From: SHZL01 sp963784425
GTDB taxonomy: Bacteria; Pseudomonadota; Gammaproteobacteria; Xanthomonadales; SZUA-36
Reading direction: 5' to 3'
Assembly (NCBI GenBank): GCA_963784425.1
Contig: CAWARM010000011.1
Coordinates: forward strand, 248,001-312,000
DNA length: 64,000 bases
Position 1 is the first letter of the stretch, and every line of letters starts with the position of its first letter. The notes under the pieces are model-generated. The model was given only the letters and a program-made list of their open reading frames with translations, made no database searches and was not told the origin of the DNA. Position numbers and translations under genes: made by a program. This document shows, piece after piece, positions 1 to 7,625 of the stretch.

Positions 1-3
1 CTG

Positions 4-588
4 GTGCCTTATCCCCGCGCCGTAAAGGTTCAAACACCACCGGACCTTGAGACAATTATGGCATCGAAAGGAACTGTAGCCACGCCATTCAGGCCAGCCA
101 GGGAATCGCGTGCGGCGCCGCCCATCCCAATTTCGGCCCCGGTCCCGACAGCGGCAGAGCCGGGCCTCGCCGACGACACCAAGACAAAGGCAGGAATAGA
201 ACGCATTAGCGCAGCGCGCCTCGTTGACCTGGTATCGCGGATGTCGTTCACGGAGATGCCAACTCCTGCCCCCCGGAAACTGGGTTCAAGCGAATACAAT
301 AAACGGCCGCCCATCTGGCGCACAGGAATTAACGGGAGTGGGCTCCTGATGGAGGGCAATACATTTGATGGGATGATGGCGCCAGCCGAAACCGAACTTG
401 TCGACCGCTGGCAAGCTACCGATGGCAGTAACAACGTGGTGATCAATACGCCCAATGGCGACACGCTGTGCGGGCGTGCAGAAGCCTGGAACCCCATGCA
501 GCCAATGGTGGAACATCTGATGATGTTCCGCAGCTGCGGTGGCGGTGGCAAGCGAACATTTTCCATGGCCGCGCGCGAACTACCCTAG
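4..588 (+). CDS. Conserved hypothetical protein (possibly 5'-truncated)
   Basis: I do not recognise this 194-residue protein. The frame is open from base 1, so the GTG at position 4 may lie inside a longer gene that starts before the window. The N-terminal ~60 residues are rich in Pro and Ala and look disordered. The C-terminal half (residues ~85-190) is more protein-like, with the stretches VDRWQATDGSNNVVINTPNGD and MMFRSCGGGGKRTF and two cysteines that could pair. No signal peptide is visible, as expected if the start is missing. A long antisense frame overlaps it; I prefer the plus strand because of its protein-like C-terminus. A periplasmic role is only a guess. Confidence 0.5.
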   Translation: MPYPRAVKVQTPPDLETIMASKGTVATPFRPARESRAAPPIPISAPVPTAAEPGLADDTKTKAGIERISAARLVDLVSRMSFTEMPTPAPRKLGSSEYNKRPPIWRTGINGSGLLMEGNTFDGMMAPAETELVDRWQATDGSNNVVINTPNGDTLCGRAEAWNPMQPMVEHLMMFRSCGGGGKRTFSMAARELP

Positions 589-784
589 CGAACTTCACCA
601 AAAGCCTGAAGTTTTCGCCAATTCGATCCACCATTGGCCGCCTCGGCGCGTGCACGAGTTTTGAACCGATGGGCGGACGCCCCAAAAAAACGGCGTAGAG
701 CATGGCTCACCGTCCGCACGGAATTTTGGCATGTATCCTGCTTATCTCTCTGCAACACCGACCGCAATACAGCAGGAGGAAAAA

Positions 785-1018
785 ATGGGTAGTGGATCCT
801 GTGGTAACGTCATCGCCGCACTTGCCAGTTTTTTTGTACCGGGCCTGGGGCAATTGTTGCAAGGGCGCTGGCTAATCGCCGCCTGCATGTTCATTTTGAC
901 TGCCTTGCTGTGGTTGATACTGCTAGGCTGGATCATTCATTTGTGGTCCATCATCGATGCTGCCTTGTTTGCGCCTTCACAACCGCCTGCAAGCCGTTAC
1001 CACTATAGGGCTTATTGA
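785..1018 (+). CDS. Small two-helix membrane protein
   Basis: A 77-residue protein starting at an ATG preceded by a strong ribosome binding site (AGGAGG five bases upstream). A longer start at 731 is possible, but this Shine-Dalgarno favours 785. The product is almost entirely hydrophobic. It has one helix around residues 8-25, containing the turn motif VPGLGQLLQGRW, and a second at about 29-55. The PGLGQ...G signature resembles small DUF5683/TM2-type membrane proteins whose function is unknown. It stands alone, with about 200 bases of non-coding sequence on each side. Confidence 0.75.
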   Translation: MGSGSCGNVIAALASFFVPGLGQLLQGRWLIAACMFILTALLWLILLGWIIHLWSIIDAALFAPSQPPASRYHYRAY

Positions 1019-1239
1019 TCCGGGCAAGCGAATTGCACCCTGACCGCAACACAGGCAACATCTGGCAATCACCTTCACGAACCCACGGCATTGATTTCTA
1101 TCTGCAAATCGCAGCGTGCCAGGGATGCCTGGTTGCAATATCGCCTTGAGCGCAATTCGCTGCTACGCTTGGCCGGCCCGGATGCGCCGCCGGCGTAATC
1201 TGCTACCATTCCTGCAACTCGATACCCGACGGATGGCCC

Positions 1240-1665
1240 ATGTTTTATCAACCGATACTAATGCCCATGCTCAGCATGGTGTTGCTGACTTTCCTGGTAT
1301 GGTTGTTCATGTACATCACGCGTCTTGGTGAAATGAGCAGCAGGAAGATTCACCCCCAGCAGCTTGCAACGCGGGCCGAAGCAGCTTCCGTGCTGACGCG
1401 CTCCGCGGCCCCGGCAGACAATTTCAAGAACCTGTTTGAAATGCCGGTGCTGTTTTACGTGATCATCCTGCTTTCGCTGGTTTTGTTAATCCAGGATGAA
1501 ACACTGGTGCGACTGGCTTGGGCTTTCGTGGCTTTGCGGCTACTGCACAGCCTGATTCACTGCACCTACAATCGAACCATGCACAGATTCGGCGCGTATC
1601 TTGCCAGCTCACTCGTCTTGATCGCCATGTGGATCAGGGTCAGCGCATACGTGTTGACGCAATGA
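1240..1665 (+). CDS. MAPEG family membrane protein
   Basis: A 141-residue integral membrane protein with about four hydrophobic segments (roughly residues 5-27, 67-85, 88-105 and 118-138). The central sequence ADNFKNLFEMPVLFYV is the hallmark of the MAPEG superfamily (membrane-associated proteins in eicosanoid and glutathione metabolism), and the length is typical. Bacterial members are thought to act in glutathione-linked detoxification, but the substrate cannot be read from sequence. The stop codon overlaps the ATG of the next gene (ATGA), so the two are probably translationally coupled. That neighbour is a GFA-type protein whose family was also linked to glutathione. Confidence 0.85.
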   Translation: MFYQPILMPMLSMVLLTFLVWLFMYITRLGEMSSRKIHPQQLATRAEAASVLTRSAAPADNFKNLFEMPVLFYVIILLSLVLLIQDETLVRLAWAFVALRLLHSLIHCTYNRTMHRFGAYLASSLVLIAMWIRVSAYVLTQ

Positions 1666-2078
1666 AGCCGGGGCAGGCAGCAGTAGGTGGCCACGTTAAC
1701 GGGGGGTGCCTGTGTGGCGCCGTACGTTTCACCGTCACGCTGCCCAGCAAGTGGTGTGCACATTGCCACTGCAACATGTGCCGACGAACCCACGGCGCGG
1801 GTTTTGTCACCTGGTTTGGCGTGGATAGCGAATACTTCAAATTAACGCAAGGCGAGCAGTTGCACTGGTATGTTTCATCGCCGGGGGCAAGGCGCGGATT
1901 CTGCCGGGTTTGCGGCAGCAGCATGCTGTTCGAATCCAGCCGCTGGAGTGGCGAAACCCACATCGCCCTGGCTTGCGTTGACGGCCCCATAGACCGCGCA
2001 CCACAGGCCAACGTGTTTTGGGACAGCCACGTCGAGTGGATGCCACAGAACGAGGCGCTTAAAATCATTCCCGGTTAG
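1662..2078 (+). CDS. GFA / CENP-V family zinc-binding protein
   Basis: A 138-residue protein with the GFA (glutathione-dependent formaldehyde-activating enzyme-like) fold. Its zinc-ligand cysteines are in order: GGCLCGAVRF near the N-terminus, CHCNMCRR at about residues 39-46, and GFCRVCGSSM near residue 83. These are the conserved positions of the family. The chosen ATG overlaps the stop of the MAPEG gene and gives the usual family length; an upstream start at 1518 would add 48 residues that only shadow the MAPEG gene. The glutathione-formaldehyde reaction is established for the founding Gfa enzyme only, so the substrate here is unknown. Confidence 0.88.
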   Translation: MKPGQAAVGGHVNGGCLCGAVRFTVTLPSKWCAHCHCNMCRRTHGAGFVTWFGVDSEYFKLTQGEQLHWYVSSPGARRGFCRVCGSSMLFESSRWSGETHIALACVDGPIDRAPQANVFWDSHVEWMPQNEALKIIPG

Positions 2079-2116
2079 GTAGCGGGGGAACGGCAGCACT
2101 ATGCAAAAGAACTGGC

Positions 2117-2797
2117 TCAGGCCCAGTGAATGGGCTCCAGTCCATGTTCCTGCAGGTAGCTGTTGGCCCGCGAGAAGTGCCGGCAACCGAAAAATCCACG
2201 ATGCGCTGACAAGGGTGAAGGATGCGGCGCCTTCAGTACGAGGTGCCTGGACCGGTCTATGGCATCCCCCTTCTTGGCCGCATAACTCCCCCACAGGAGA
2301 AAAACCAGGTTATTCCTGTGTTGATTCAGTTCGGCCACGATCCGGTCGGTAAAGCGCTCCCAGCCTTTACCCTGGTGCGAGCCTGCCTGGCCTTGCTCAA
2401 CCGTCAGCACTGCGTTGAGCAGCAGCACGCCCTGCTTCGCCCAGTGTTGCAGATTGCCGTTTGACCTGCACGGCACCCCAAGGTCCGATTCTATTTCCTT
2501 GAAGATATTGACCAGCGAAGGTGGAGTCTGCACCCCGTCCTGCACGGAAAAGCACAAGCCATGTGCCTGGCGTGGCCCGTGGTAGGGATCCTGTCCAAGG
2601 ATAACAACCTTTACCTGCTCGAAGGGGGTAGAGTCCAGCGCATTGAAAATCAACGCCCCGGGGGGATAAATCACTGCACCCTGCTGTTTGCGCTGCAGCA
2701 AAAAAGATCTCAACTCCTGCATATAGGGCTGATGAAACTCGCCCTGCAGGCAATTCTTCCAGCCAGGCTGGAGTCGTATTTCCCGGTCTTGTGTCAT
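2117..2797 (-). CDS. ung: Uracil-DNA glycosylase (family 1)
   Basis: A 226-residue cytoplasmic base-excision repair enzyme that removes uracil from DNA; Ung proteins are normally 220-230 residues. The water-activating motif GQDPYHG lies near residue 61 and the DNA-intercalating loop HPSPLSAHRG near residue 186, with FLLWG between them, so both catalytic elements are intact. The start at 2797 (MTQDREIRL) is chosen because an upstream frame extension to 3004 would run into the divergent reductase gene and gives no Ung-like sequence. It stands alone on the minus strand, divergent from the neighbouring reductase. Confidence 0.97.
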   Translation of the reverse strand: MTQDREIRLQPGWKNCLQGEFHQPYMQELRSFLLQRKQQGAVIYPPGALIFNALDSTPFEQVKVVILGQDPYHGPRQAHGLCFSVQDGVQTPPSLVNIFKEIESDLGVPCRSNGNLQHWAKQGVLLLNAVLTVEQGQAGSHQGKGWERFTDRIVAELNQHRNNLVFLLWGSYAAKKGDAIDRSRHLVLKAPHPSPLSAHRGFFGCRHFSRANSYLQEHGLEPIHWA

Positions 2798-2911
2798 GTG
2801 AAATCTTCCTCGGTCACTTGAAACCCGGTAGTTCAGCCCAAGCTCTGCTGGCGGTGATGTACTATGTCGCGGACCTCTGCCCAAGAACAATAGCAAATTA
2901 ACCGGAATCAC

Positions 2912-3937
2912 ATGAATATCAAAACCGATGTAGTAATTATTGGGGCGGGCCCCATCGGCTTGTTCCAGGTCTTCGAACTGGGCTTGCTGGATATCCGTGC
3001 TCACGTGATTGATTCACTGCACAACGTTGGCGGCCAATGCACCGAGCTTTATCCGGACAAGCCCATCTACGACATACCTGCCATCCCGGTTTGCGGCGCA
3101 CAGGAACTGGTTGACCGCTTGATGCAGCAAATAAAGCCTTTCCATGCCGAGTTCCACCTCAGTCAAACGGTGACTGGCCTGCAATCCGGGGAAGGTGGCC
3201 GTTTCTTGCTGGAAACCAGCAGCGGACAACACTTTGATACCGCTACCGTGATCATCGCCGCCGGGCTCGGGGCATTTCAGCCGCGCCGCCTGCGTGTGCA
3301 GGGAGCAGAACCTTGGGAAAACTCCCGCATCCACTATCGGGTAAGCGATAAGGTGAAAATTGCTGGCAAAAGGATCATTATCCTCGGAGGCGGTGATTCG
3401 GCCCTGGACTGGACGTTGGAACTGCATGGCAAAGCCAGCCATATCACCCTGGTGCACCGCCGCGACGAATACCGCGCACAACCGGCTTCCGTCAAGAAAA
3501 TGAAAGCGCTGGTGGATGGCAATTTACTTGAGGAATTCCTCGGCAATGCACGCGGAGTCTTTGAAACAGAGGGCAATTTCGGTGGACTGAACGTCTCTGA
3601 CCTGGAAGGCAACATGCACCAGATCGCTGCCGACGAGGCGTACGTATTCTGGGGTTTGTCGCCCAACCTTGGGCCCATTGCGGATTGGGGCCTGGACCTG
3701 GACAAGCGCAGTATTCACGTGGACACAGAAAAATTCCAGACCAGTATTCCCGGCATTTACGCGGTTGGTGATATCAATACCTACCCAGGCAAGAAAAAAC
3801 TTATCCTCAGTGGCTTCCACGAAGCTGCCCTTGCCGCCTTTGCGGTCCAGCAGTATCTGCACCCGGAGCAGAAAGCCCGGTTGCAATACACCACGACCAG
3901 CCCCATTATGCATCGCCGTCTCGGCCTGGAGTCCTGA
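2912..3937 (+). CDS. Ferredoxin--NADP reductase, thioredoxin-reductase-like (YumC type)
   Basis: A 341-residue flavoprotein. The N-terminal FAD-binding Rossmann motif is IIGAGPIGLFQ (residues 8-18), followed by GGQCTELYPDKPIYDIP, which is characteristic of YumC-type ferredoxin/flavodoxin-NADP reductases. A second Rossmann motif for NADPH, ILGGGDSALDW, lies near residue 151. The C-terminal FAD contact is YAVGDINTYPGKKKLILSGFHEAALAAF, within which YAVGD and the GFHEAA helix are conserved. It lacks the CxxC redox pair of true thioredoxin reductases. The enzyme passes electrons between NADPH and ferredoxin; no ferredoxin gene is adjacent. Confidence 0.92.
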   Translation: MNIKTDVVIIGAGPIGLFQVFELGLLDIRAHVIDSLHNVGGQCTELYPDKPIYDIPAIPVCGAQELVDRLMQQIKPFHAEFHLSQTVTGLQSGEGGRFLLETSSGQHFDTATVIIAAGLGAFQPRRLRVQGAEPWENSRIHYRVSDKVKIAGKRIIILGGGDSALDWTLELHGKASHITLVHRRDEYRAQPASVKKMKALVDGNLLEEFLGNARGVFETEGNFGGLNVSDLEGNMHQIAADEAYVFWGLSPNLGPIADWGLDLDKRSIHVDTEKFQTSIPGIYAVGDINTYPGKKKLILSGFHEAALAAFAVQQYLHPEQKARLQYTTTSPIMHRRLGLES

Positions 3938-3972
3938 CCCTGTGCGGCATGCCCATCCTTGAGGAAAACATC

Positions 3973-4344
3973 ATGCACAAGAGCCAACTAGCTGGATTCA
4001 TCATTGATTGCCAGACTGACGACCTCGACGCAGCGGCTGCATTCTGGAGCAGTGCACTGGGCATTAAGGTTCGCGGGCCCGACGGCCCGGCATATGTCGC
4101 TCTGGATACACGTCCCGAGGATTACCATATCGAAGTACAAAAAGTATCCCACCCGAGCCGCGTGCACCTCGATATTGAGGCCGATGACATCGAAGCGGAA
4201 GCAAAGCGCCTTGAAGTGCTGGGTGCGCGCCGCCTCGGCGCAGTCCGGAGCTGGGTGGTCATGGAAGCGCCCACCGGGCAACGTTTTTGCGTCGTTCGCC
4301 CGCAGCGCGCCAACTTCGCAAACACGGCAAACGCGTGGGACTGA
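3973..4344 (+). CDS. VOC (glyoxalase/bleomycin-resistance fold) protein
   Basis: A 123-residue protein with the paired beta-alpha-beta pattern of the vicinal oxygen chelate superfamily. It begins GFIIDCQTDDLDAAAAFWSSALG and ends with the YHIEVQKVSHPSRVHLDIE strand-helix half. It resembles the small glyoxalase-like (Glyoxalase_6) group of unknown substrate. The ATG at 3973 follows GAGGAAAAC, a good ribosome binding site; a start at 3949 would add eight poorly conserved residues. It lies 35 bases after the ferredoxin reductase and may be co-transcribed with it. Confidence 0.85.
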   Translation: MHKSQLAGFIIDCQTDDLDAAAAFWSSALGIKVRGPDGPAYVALDTRPEDYHIEVQKVSHPSRVHLDIEADDIEAEAKRLEVLGARRLGAVRSWVVMEAPTGQRFCVVRPQRANFANTANAWD

Positions 4345-4361
4345 TTCCCGGTATTCCAGCC

Positions 4362-5201
4362 TTATTCCGATAAGGGATTTGCTTTGCCGTGGACCATCCA
4401 GTCCGGATACCAGTTGCGATACAGCGGTTGCAGCAGCAGAGGGGGCTTGAACGGACGCCATTGTCCTGCAGGTAAAGCCAGGCGGTCAGCAATCGCAATC
4501 AATGCGCGCGGATTGAAACCCAGCCCGAGGTGCGTCCCGCCAACGTGTATATTTTCAACATCGTGGCGATCTGATATCTCGACCGTACTTTGCCAGGCAA
4601 CGACTCCGTCGCCACGTGTGTATAGGGCGGTGGTCGGCACCGGTGGGGGCGTGGCCAGGTTCCGCAACATGGCCGGTGGCATGTCCTTGTAGCGGACGTA
4701 GCTGAGCAGGTCAAAAACCCTGTGTACGTTACTGGAGCTCGGGTGGCCACGAAATGGGCTGCCCATGGAAATCACCCGGCGCACGACGTGCGGCATTTCA
4801 CGCGCTAATTCACGCGCATAAACCCCGCCGAGGCTCCATCCGACCAGGCTCACCTTTTGGCCGTAACGATCGGCCAGTTCCGTGAGGCGATCGCGCATAC
4901 CCTGGTGCAGGCGCAGGCTGTAACCCATGTTATAGCCCAGTTTCCAGCGATGTGATTTGTAGCCCAGCCCGGCAAGAAATTTACGCAAAGGATGAGTGCT
5001 TCCTGAGCTTGCGAGAAAGCCGGGCAGGACCAATACCGGGTGTCCGTCCCCCGCTGGAAGAAAGCGCTTGAGCGCAAACATGGGAATCATTGCAGCCGCG
5101 TCATAGACCGCTCTGCTTTCCAGCAAAAGCAGCAAGCGCGAGGGGCGATGCGAGTGATCGATTGGCGTCGAAGTTCGACTCTGCCGGTGTGTCAGTTTCA
5201 T
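4362..5201 (-). CDS. Alpha/beta hydrolase (lipase-like)
   Basis: A 279-residue hydrolase. The nucleophile elbow GWSLGG is near residue 121, a candidate acid lies in RGDGVV (near 198), and the catalytic histidine is probably the one in GGTHLG (near 223), all in canonical order. No signal peptide is evident. Its ATG overlaps the stop of the wax-ester synthase gene upstream (ATGA), so the two are almost certainly one operon. This suggests a role in turnover of acyl esters such as storage lipid, which is inference from context. The first ~40 residues are not conserved-looking, and an internal ATG (MIPMFALKRF) could be the true start. Confidence 0.85.
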   Translation of the reverse strand: MKLTHRQSRTSTPIDHSHRPSRLLLLLESRAVYDAAAMIPMFALKRFLPAGDGHPVLVLPGFLASSGSTHPLRKFLAGLGYKSHRWKLGYNMGYSLRLHQGMRDRLTELADRYGQKVSLVGWSLGGVYARELAREMPHVVRRVISMGSPFRGHPSSSNVHRVFDLLSYVRYKDMPPAMLRNLATPPPVPTTALYTRGDGVVAWQSTVEISDRHDVENIHVGGTHLGLGFNPRALIAIADRLALPAGQWRPFKPPLLLQPLYRNWYPDWMVHGKANPLSE

Positions 5202-6757
5202 TTTCTGGTTTTCCTGCTGAGAGAGTCCATCGCATCCTGCAAGGCCTTGCTTGCGCCCCTGAGGCGCTCGACGGCTTCAGACCCATGTTCAGTTGGCCGT
5301 TCTTTTTTCACCACTGACCGGGATCCAGCACGCCTGTGTTTGTCTGCCGCAGCTTGCGCCCCGGCCTCCAGGTCCTCCACTGCGTGCTCAAGGCACAGAC
5401 CCAACCGGCCCGGGTCGGGGACGACGGTGTAGCAGGAAGTCAGCCCCAGTGAAATCCTGCCGGCATAACTGAGCACGACAATGGTAAGCCCCAGCCCGTC
5501 CAGGATCGGCGCCATGCCAAACTGTTGCGTGATGCGCGCTCCGGCAAGATAAAGCGGAACTGGCGGGCCAGGCACATTGGTAATCGTCAGGTTAAACAGA
5601 GGTCTGTGGCGACCGCCGAGCCGGGTGCGGGAGTAAAGCCGCGCTGCTGCTGCCAGCGTTTCGGACGGAATAAACTCGGCGATCTTATTGGCTGGTATGG
5701 CGCTGGAATAGATCTTCGCAGCTTGCGTGCTGCGGCAGACTTGCCATAGGCGGTCCAGGGCATCATCACTATCGGTCGCGAGGTTGACCAGCATCGCTGA
5801 AACCTGGTTACCCGCACGACCCTTCTGCTCGTTGCTGCGCACTGAAACAGGCGCCATTGCAACAAGGGGTTTTTCCGGCAAAGCGCCGCGCTCGAGCAGA
5901 TACTCCCGCAATCCACCTGCGCACACAGCCAGCACCACGTCATTAACTGTTGCCCCCTCCACTGCCTGGCGAAGCCAGCGGAAACGTTCCAGGTCAAAAT
6001 CTACCGCAGCATAGGTCCTGCTGGATGACACCGATTGGTTCAGCAGAGAGGCTGGCGCAGAAAGCAAACGGGGTGGCGGTTCAATGTACAGAGCCCGCCG
6101 CTTTGCATAGGCCTGGACAGCGCCGGCTGCCACATCACCCACGAACTTGCCCAGTTCTATGGATTTTCGCCCAAGGCGGGAATATGCCTCGGCAACTACC
6201 TTTCCCGCTGCGAGTGCTTCTTCAGGCTGCCAGTCGTCCACCAGGTCAACCACGCGGGGTTTTGCGCTGGTGTCCAGCAAGGCTCCCATCAATTCCACCC
6301 CGGAGCCGCCATCGACCGCTGCGTGATGTACCCTGCTTATCACCGCGAAGGAACCACGGGCCAGTCCCGGAACGTGATCCAGGCCCTCCACGAAACTCAG
6401 TTCCCACAGCGGCTGATGGCGCGCCAGAGTTTGCCCAAATACCTGGGCAGCAAGCTGCATAAGTTCCTGCCACCCACCGGGGGCAGGCAATCTGAGCCTT
6501 GGCAGGTGGCGGCCAAGCGCAAATTCCGGGTCATTGATCCAGTAGGGATGAGCAAGGCTGAGCGGCACTTCTACCAGGCGTTGCCTGAATATCGGAGAAC
6601 AAACCAGCCGGCTCTTGATGTGCGCACAAAACTTCTTGTAGCTAAAGGAAGCAGGCGCATTGCGGGAATCCATCAAGTACACGCCACCGATGTGCATCGG
6701 GGTGTGATCGCTTTCCAGGTAGATAAAGGACGCATCCTGCGCCGACAGCGTTCGCAT
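5198..6757 (-). CDS. Wax ester synthase / diacylglycerol acyltransferase
   Basis: A 519-residue WS/DGAT enzyme of normal family length. It transfers acyl groups from acyl-CoA to fatty alcohols or diacylglycerol to make neutral storage lipid. The catalytic HHxxxDG motif is intact as HHAAVDG at residues 144-150. The C-terminal domain has FNLTITNVPGPPVPLYLAG, the signature of the WS/DGAT C-terminal family. The start MRTLSAQDASFIYLE matches the usual N-terminus; upstream extension would overlap the next gene. It ends in a four-base overlap with the alpha/beta hydrolase and starts one base after the membrane protein at 6759, so the three form a compact minus-strand operon. Confidence 0.95.
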   Translation of the reverse strand: MRTLSAQDASFIYLESDHTPMHIGGVYLMDSRNAPASFSYKKFCAHIKSRLVCSPIFRQRLVEVPLSLAHPYWINDPEFALGRHLPRLRLPAPGGWQELMQLAAQVFGQTLARHQPLWELSFVEGLDHVPGLARGSFAVISRVHHAAVDGGSGVELMGALLDTSAKPRVVDLVDDWQPEEALAAGKVVAEAYSRLGRKSIELGKFVGDVAAGAVQAYAKRRALYIEPPPRLLSAPASLLNQSVSSSRTYAAVDFDLERFRWLRQAVEGATVNDVVLAVCAGGLREYLLERGALPEKPLVAMAPVSVRSNEQKGRAGNQVSAMLVNLATDSDDALDRLWQVCRSTQAAKIYSSAIPANKIAEFIPSETLAAAARLYSRTRLGGRHRPLFNLTITNVPGPPVPLYLAGARITQQFGMAPILDGLGLTIVVLSYAGRISLGLTSCYTVVPDPGRLGLCLEHAVEDLEAGAQAAADKHRRAGSRSVVKKERPTEHGSEAVERLRGASKALQDAMDSLSRKTRK

Positions 6758-6758
6758 A

Positions 6759-7418
6759 TCAGGTTTGGCCCCTGGAATCCTTGCCGTCCTGCGGCAGGGT
6801 TTTCCATCCGGAAACATCCAGCGCGGCACGGTATGCATGCCAGGTGGCATAAGCCAGCCAGGGTATGATCAGGATAAAACCAACCAGGCCAGTGGCGAAT
6901 CCCGCCGCGGTAAACAATACGATGACCAATGCCCAGCTCAACATGGTCCACTTGTTACGCAGGACTGCATTGATGCTGGAAACTACGGCTGTGACTACGT
7001 CCACGTCCCGATTGGCAATAAACGGCAGGGAAAACGCGCTGATGGCAAACGTAATCCATGCGAAGACAGACCCGACAGCGGAGCCGATAAAGAGGAAAGA
7101 CACAAAGCCACCCATGCCGGAGCCTGCATCAGCTGGGAAAAAGATGTAAACCATGGAGGCGGCACGGGCCCACAACAGGAAAATCACCAGAAGAACCAGG
7201 GCAAACACCAGCGAATTGGCAAATGGCCTGCGGGCCGCAGCGAGGGTCTGAGCCAGGCTGGGCTTTATACCATGACTCAACTGCCGGCTAACAGAGTACA
7301 GCGTGAAGGCCAGCAAGGGCGCGATGAAAACAAAACCGGATAGCACGCTTATCAGCAGAACCCAGCGCCCCATCGACCACGCTCCCCAAGCCACCGCCGC
7401 GAGAAGTAAAGTGCACAC
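6759..7418 (-). CDS. DUF2189-like integral membrane protein
   Basis: At least 219 residues, with about six hydrophobic helices separated by short loops, resembling the DUF2189 predicted integral membrane proteins. The start is a problem. The first standard start codon is GTG at 7418, in the middle of the first helix. The in-frame sequence continues upstream to 7550 and encodes SYTIKPFVAPARDL and PLQWLTSGWKDL, which look like the family's N-terminal cytoplasmic segment. That extension has no ATG, GTG or TTG before the stop at 7551-7553. Either a CTG/ATT start near 7547-7550 is used or a base is missing. It heads the WS/DGAT and hydrolase operon. Confidence 0.75.
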   Translation of the reverse strand: MCTLLLAAVAWGAWSMGRWVLLISVLSGFVFIAPLLAFTLYSVSRQLSHGIKPSLAQTLAAARRPFANSLVFALVLLVIFLLWARAASMVYIFFPADAGSGMGGFVSFLFIGSAVGSVFAWITFAISAFSLPFIANRDVDVVTAVVSSINAVLRNKWTMLSWALVIVLFTAAGFATGLVGFILIIPWLAYATWHAYRAALDVSGWKTLPQDGKDSRGQT

Positions 7419-7561
7419 CAGGCCCCATGCCAGGCTGAGGGCCGGGGCCTGGCAAAGGTCCTTCCATCCTGACGTCAGCCACTGCAGCGGGGCGCGTGGC
7501 GAAAGGTCACGTGCAGGAGCAACAAAGGGCTTGATGGTGTAACTCAGAATTCAAAATGCAC

Positions 7562-7589
7562 CTGACGCAAATCCGTCTGCGCGTATAAT
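7562..7589 (+). promoter_or_regulatory. Putative sigma-70 promoter of yheS
   Basis: A perfect -10 hexamer TATAAT (7584-7589) with a CTGACG -35 (7562-7567, four of six matches) at 16-bp spacing, 36 bases before the yheS ATG. It lies in the divergent region between yheS and the DUF2189-like gene. Confidence 0.65.
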
Positions 7590-7625
7590 AACGCGCCTTC
7601 ACACTTTTGCTGTAGTTCGTGCGCC

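Noticed and set aside
30..566. A long minus-strand frame over the first gene
   Set aside because: It has no ribosome site or recognisable sequence, and the plus-strand frame has more plausible composition.
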